Part shown: positions 23,771-25,640 of the stretch, piece after piece
Layout of the letters: every line of letters begins with the position of its first letter
How positions within the stretch are numbered: position 1 is the stretch's first letter
Virus record (IMG/VR): IMGVR_UViG_3300008267_000328
Coordinates: 1-25,640 of that record
Origin: a virus
Direction: 5' to 3' (one strand)
Length of the DNA: 25,640 nt
Notes under the pieces: model-generated
The model's input: the letters and a program-made list of their open reading frames with translations, nothing else
Told to the model about the DNA's origin: nothing
The model's database searches: none
Position numbers and translations under genes: made by a program

Positions 23771-24133
23771 ATGAAAGAATTAGCGTCAATATTATTACAC
23801 TCGCAAACACAAACCCACGTATTTCACCTACGAACTAAGTCTTATGCAGCTCACATTGCACTTCAAGCTTACTACGAAGGTATCGATCCACTAGTGGATG
23901 GTTTGGTTGAGGCTTATCAAGGTCGTCACGGTATTATTGAGTTTGATGCAGTTGACACTATGGACAATAATGCTGAGAAGGATAGTGTTATCGGTTACTT
24001 TGATAAGTTGCTGACGATTGTTGACAAGCTTCGTAAGGATTCTAAATTAGAGGAATCACAATTTCAGAATGATATAGACACAATTGTAACACTAATCTTG
24101 TCAACAAAGTACAAATTAGAAAACCTACAATAA
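23771..24133 (+). CDS. DUF5856-like helical-bundle phage protein
   Basis: A 120-residue, all-helical protein. LLHSQTQTHVFHLRTKSYAA, ALQAYYEGIDPLVDGLVEAYQG follow the pattern of a phage family I know as DUF5856, whose His/Glu spacing recalls ferritin-like or Dps-like four-helix bundles (H in the first helix, E in LVEAYQG). Putative metal ligands are visible, but the full two-site diiron set is not established. The function is unknown. Expressed from its own late-type motif and overlapping the next gene by 1 nt. Confidence 0.65.
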   Translation: MKELASILLHSQTQTHVFHLRTKSYAAHIALQAYYEGIDPLVDGLVEAYQGRHGIIEFDAVDTMDNNAEKDSVIGYFDKLLTIVDKLRKDSKLEESQFQNDIDTIVTLILSTKYKLENLQ

Positions 24134-25521
24134 TGGCTATTAATCTAGATAGAATATTACACGGTAAGTCAAAGGGTACACAACCAATAACTACATCGGT
24201 TCAGACCCATGAACCACTATTGCATGCTGACCAGCTAGATGATATCTTACTCGAGTGGTCATATAGACTGCCAAATGGATATCCAACAATCAAGAATGGA
24301 AGATTCTCAAATGATAAAGAGCTTGCAATATTGCGAGAGATTCTACAAGAGAGTGGCATTAATGAGATGCCCGACTTCACTAATATAGCACCAATTAAGA
24401 TGCAATCACCTACTCCAATACGGGAGGAGGAAGATGTACAAATTACAGCCTCTGACTTGGTAAAGTTGCTAGGTAATCCTGATTCTAACTTTTCACAAAA
24501 GACATTAGATCGCGTAGCTTCTCTACTCAAGAGACAGGGTAACTACGAGAAGGTTATTGAAGAAAAGATAACAGAATTTTTAGGACCAGATGCAAAGCAC
24601 GTCGATGCTGTGGTTGATAAGATGTATGCAGGCAACACCGATCAAATGAAGTTAGCTGCATACCTATCAGATCGTTCAATATCGTATACAAGCTTTTTAA
24701 ATAAGGTAGCTAGCATCAAAGGTACTTTCCAAGGACCTACGGGTCTCTCAGACAAAGCTTTTGAAGAGCTTGTTGTATACAAATGGCAAGACACTCCAGC
24801 TCTAGGAATCGTAGAGGTGATGTTGGCGATGTTATTTAAAGGTGGTGCACGACCAACTGGTATGGGAGACTTAGTTGTTGGAGGTAAACCTTTTGAAGTT
24901 GGGGGTGTTAATAAAAGACTTCGAGGACAAAAAGGCTTTGGAACAGCAAAAGGATTCCGTGAAGGTTTGTACAAAGGCTATATGTCTTTAGCAACTAAAT
25001 TAGGTTTAGGTACAACATCGTTATCAGGTACTGCTAAACAAAAACCTGGCATAGAGGTACCAACTGAGACTGCTAGATATGGTAACTCTCAGACAACTGG
25101 ATGGCCGACTGTGATTGAAGAAGTTAACAAGCAATTTATAGATTTGGGTGGTGAACCATCTAACGAGGAATTGGCTCAAGCAATTGGAAGAGGTTTTATG
25201 GGGTTGTTTGAAAAAACAACAGCTACCGATTATAGTTGGATTGCAAAGTACATTAAAAAAGATGGCTCACTTGATCGAGCTGGATTCTATAAAGAATTGG
25301 TGTCTTTTAGTTTTGATTACTATATGTCGCAAGGGGGTGATGAAGGTGGAGAGGGTGTTGGCCCAGAACATTTCGTATTAGCTAATAAAGATAACATCCT
25401 TATAGTACCAGCATCAGGAGCTGGCTTAGCAAATTTTTATGACAAACTTAAAATAGTATTACCATCCTTTACAGATGGTTCTGGTTTACAGGGTGTTGTA
25501 GTTGGACTGACTCTCAAATAA
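24133..25521 (+). CDS. Phage protein with a degenerate nuclease-like motif, function unknown
   Basis: A 462-residue protein. The N-terminal 200 residues are helical and acidic. The middle contains PALGIVEVMLAMLFKGGARP then TGMGDLVVGGKPFEVGG and KRLRGQKGFG, the spacing of a PD-(D/E)XK nuclease core (E228, D246, E255), but the Lys expected after E255 is Gly257, so activity is doubtful. The C-terminal part ends in a beta-rich region (DNILIVPASG, VVVGLTLK). I recall similar long proteins in T4-like marine phages without assigned function. The ATG overlaps the upstream stop, and a strong terminator follows 18 nt after the gene, so this ends the unit begun at 23771. A structural or DNA-processing role are both open. 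Confidence 0.68.
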   Translation: MAINLDRILHGKSKGTQPITTSVQTHEPLLHADQLDDILLEWSYRLPNGYPTIKNGRFSNDKELAILREILQESGINEMPDFTNIAPIKMQSPTPIREEEDVQITASDLVKLLGNPDSNFSQKTLDRVASLLKRQGNYEKVIEEKITEFLGPDAKHVDAVVDKMYAGNTDQMKLAAYLSDRSISYTSFLNKVASIKGTFQGPTGLSDKAFEELVVYKWQDTPALGIVEVMLAMLFKGGARPTGMGDLVVGGKPFEVGGVNKRLRGQKGFGTAKGFREGLYKGYMSLATKLGLGTTSLSGTAKQKPGIEVPTETARYGNSQTTGWPTVIEEVNKQFIDLGGEPSNEELAQAIGRGFMGLFEKTTATDYSWIAKYIKKDGSLDRAGFYKELVSFSFDYYMSQGGDEGGEGVGPEHFVLANKDNILIVPASGAGLANFYDKLKIVLPSFTDGSGLQGVVVGLTLK

Positions 25522-25539
25522 GAGATAAAATAAATTTTA

Positions 25540-25567
25540 AAAAAGGCTTGCTAACGTAAGCCTTTTT
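25540..25567 (+). terminator. Rho-independent terminator overlapping a promoter
   Basis: AAAAAGGCTT (25540-25549) pairs with AAGCCTTTTT (25558-25567); inner G-T and C-G pairs extend the stem to 12 bp around a TAAC loop. The 3' arm supplies the T tract. The A-rich 5' arm also makes it a possible terminator for the opposite direction. Confidence 0.85.
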
Positions 25568-25578
25568 CAGTATATTCG
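25548..25578 (+). promoter_or_regulatory. Bacteroidota-type promoter (TTG-N20-TATATTCG)
   Basis: TTG 25548-25550, exactly 20 nt, TATATTCG 25571-25578. The TTG lies inside the terminator stem. Start of transcription about 25583-25585, giving a leader of about 17 nt. Confidence 0.65.
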
Positions 25579-25600
25579 TATACACTTACAATACATACAC

Positions 25601-25640
25601 ATGAGTCGTTTCAATTGGTGGAGAAGAGGTAGAAAAAAAC
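25601..25640 (+). CDS. Start of a further gene, cut by window edge
   Basis: ATG at 25601 follows the promoter and an A/C-rich leader; 13 codons are visible, MSRFNWWRRGRKK, very basic and aromatic. Nothing more can be said about function. Confidence 0.5.
   Translation, partial: MSRFNWWRRGRKK

Noticed and set aside
16362-24150. Identical N-terminal MAINLD in the gp32-like protein and the protein at 24133
   Set aside because: The similarity ends after six residues and codons differ; judged coincidental.
1-25640. tRNA genes, CRISPR arrays, insertion sequences, integrase or attachment sites
   Set aside because: No cloverleaf in the short gaps, no spaced direct repeats other than collagen codons, and no transposase or integrase motifs seen.

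Overview
The window is one stretch of a tailed-phage genome of T4-like myovirus architecture (contractile tail), with every recognisable gene on the + strand. The host is probably a member of the Bacteroidota. This is inferred from three things: start codons follow A-rich leaders with almost no Shine-Dalgarno sequences; several promoters fit the Bacteroidota primary-sigma pattern (TTG, about 20 nt, TAnnTTyG); and a DUF5522-like Cys cluster protein is present.

Layout. 2-1354 is the 3' part of a collagen-like tail-fibre gene, followed by a 2-oxoglutarate/Fe(II) oxygenase (1373-1966) and a small coiled-coil protein (2020-2292). The tail module runs 2359-14208: sheath, tube, a gp26-like protein that appears to need a +1 frameshift, a small unknown, tape measure, then baseplate and hub proteins, a LysM-like protein and a presumed virion protein. 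The replication module runs 14240-20729: a compact divergent family A DNA polymerase, two small proteins, gp32-type ssDNA-binding protein, UvsX/RecA recombinase, 5'-3' exonuclease/flap nuclease and DnaB-type helicase. The nucleotide module runs 20801-23747: class II (B12-dependent) ribonucleotide reductase, DUF5522-like protein, PG-binding-like protein, a small unknown and dUTPase. Two further conserved phage proteins follow (23771-25521), then a terminator, a promoter and the first codons of another gene.

Regulation. Two promoter classes can be read by eye. One is host-like, TTG-N19/20-TATATTyG or similar, before the oxygenase, polymerase, gp32 and the last gene. The other is a nine-base motif ATATTTATA placed 13-34 nt before eight start codons, mainly of structural genes; its core is the reverse complement of the T4 late promoter TATAAATA. 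Three strong Rho-independent terminators abut or overlap promoters.

The most interesting observations are the apparent +1 frameshift at 6220-6240 in the gene between tail tube and tape measure, the late-promoter-like motif, the pairing of an oxygenase with a collagen-like fibre, and the unusual active-site residues of the small polymerase. No tRNA, CRISPR array, insertion sequence or integrase was seen, and no gene-free stretch exceeds 300 bases.
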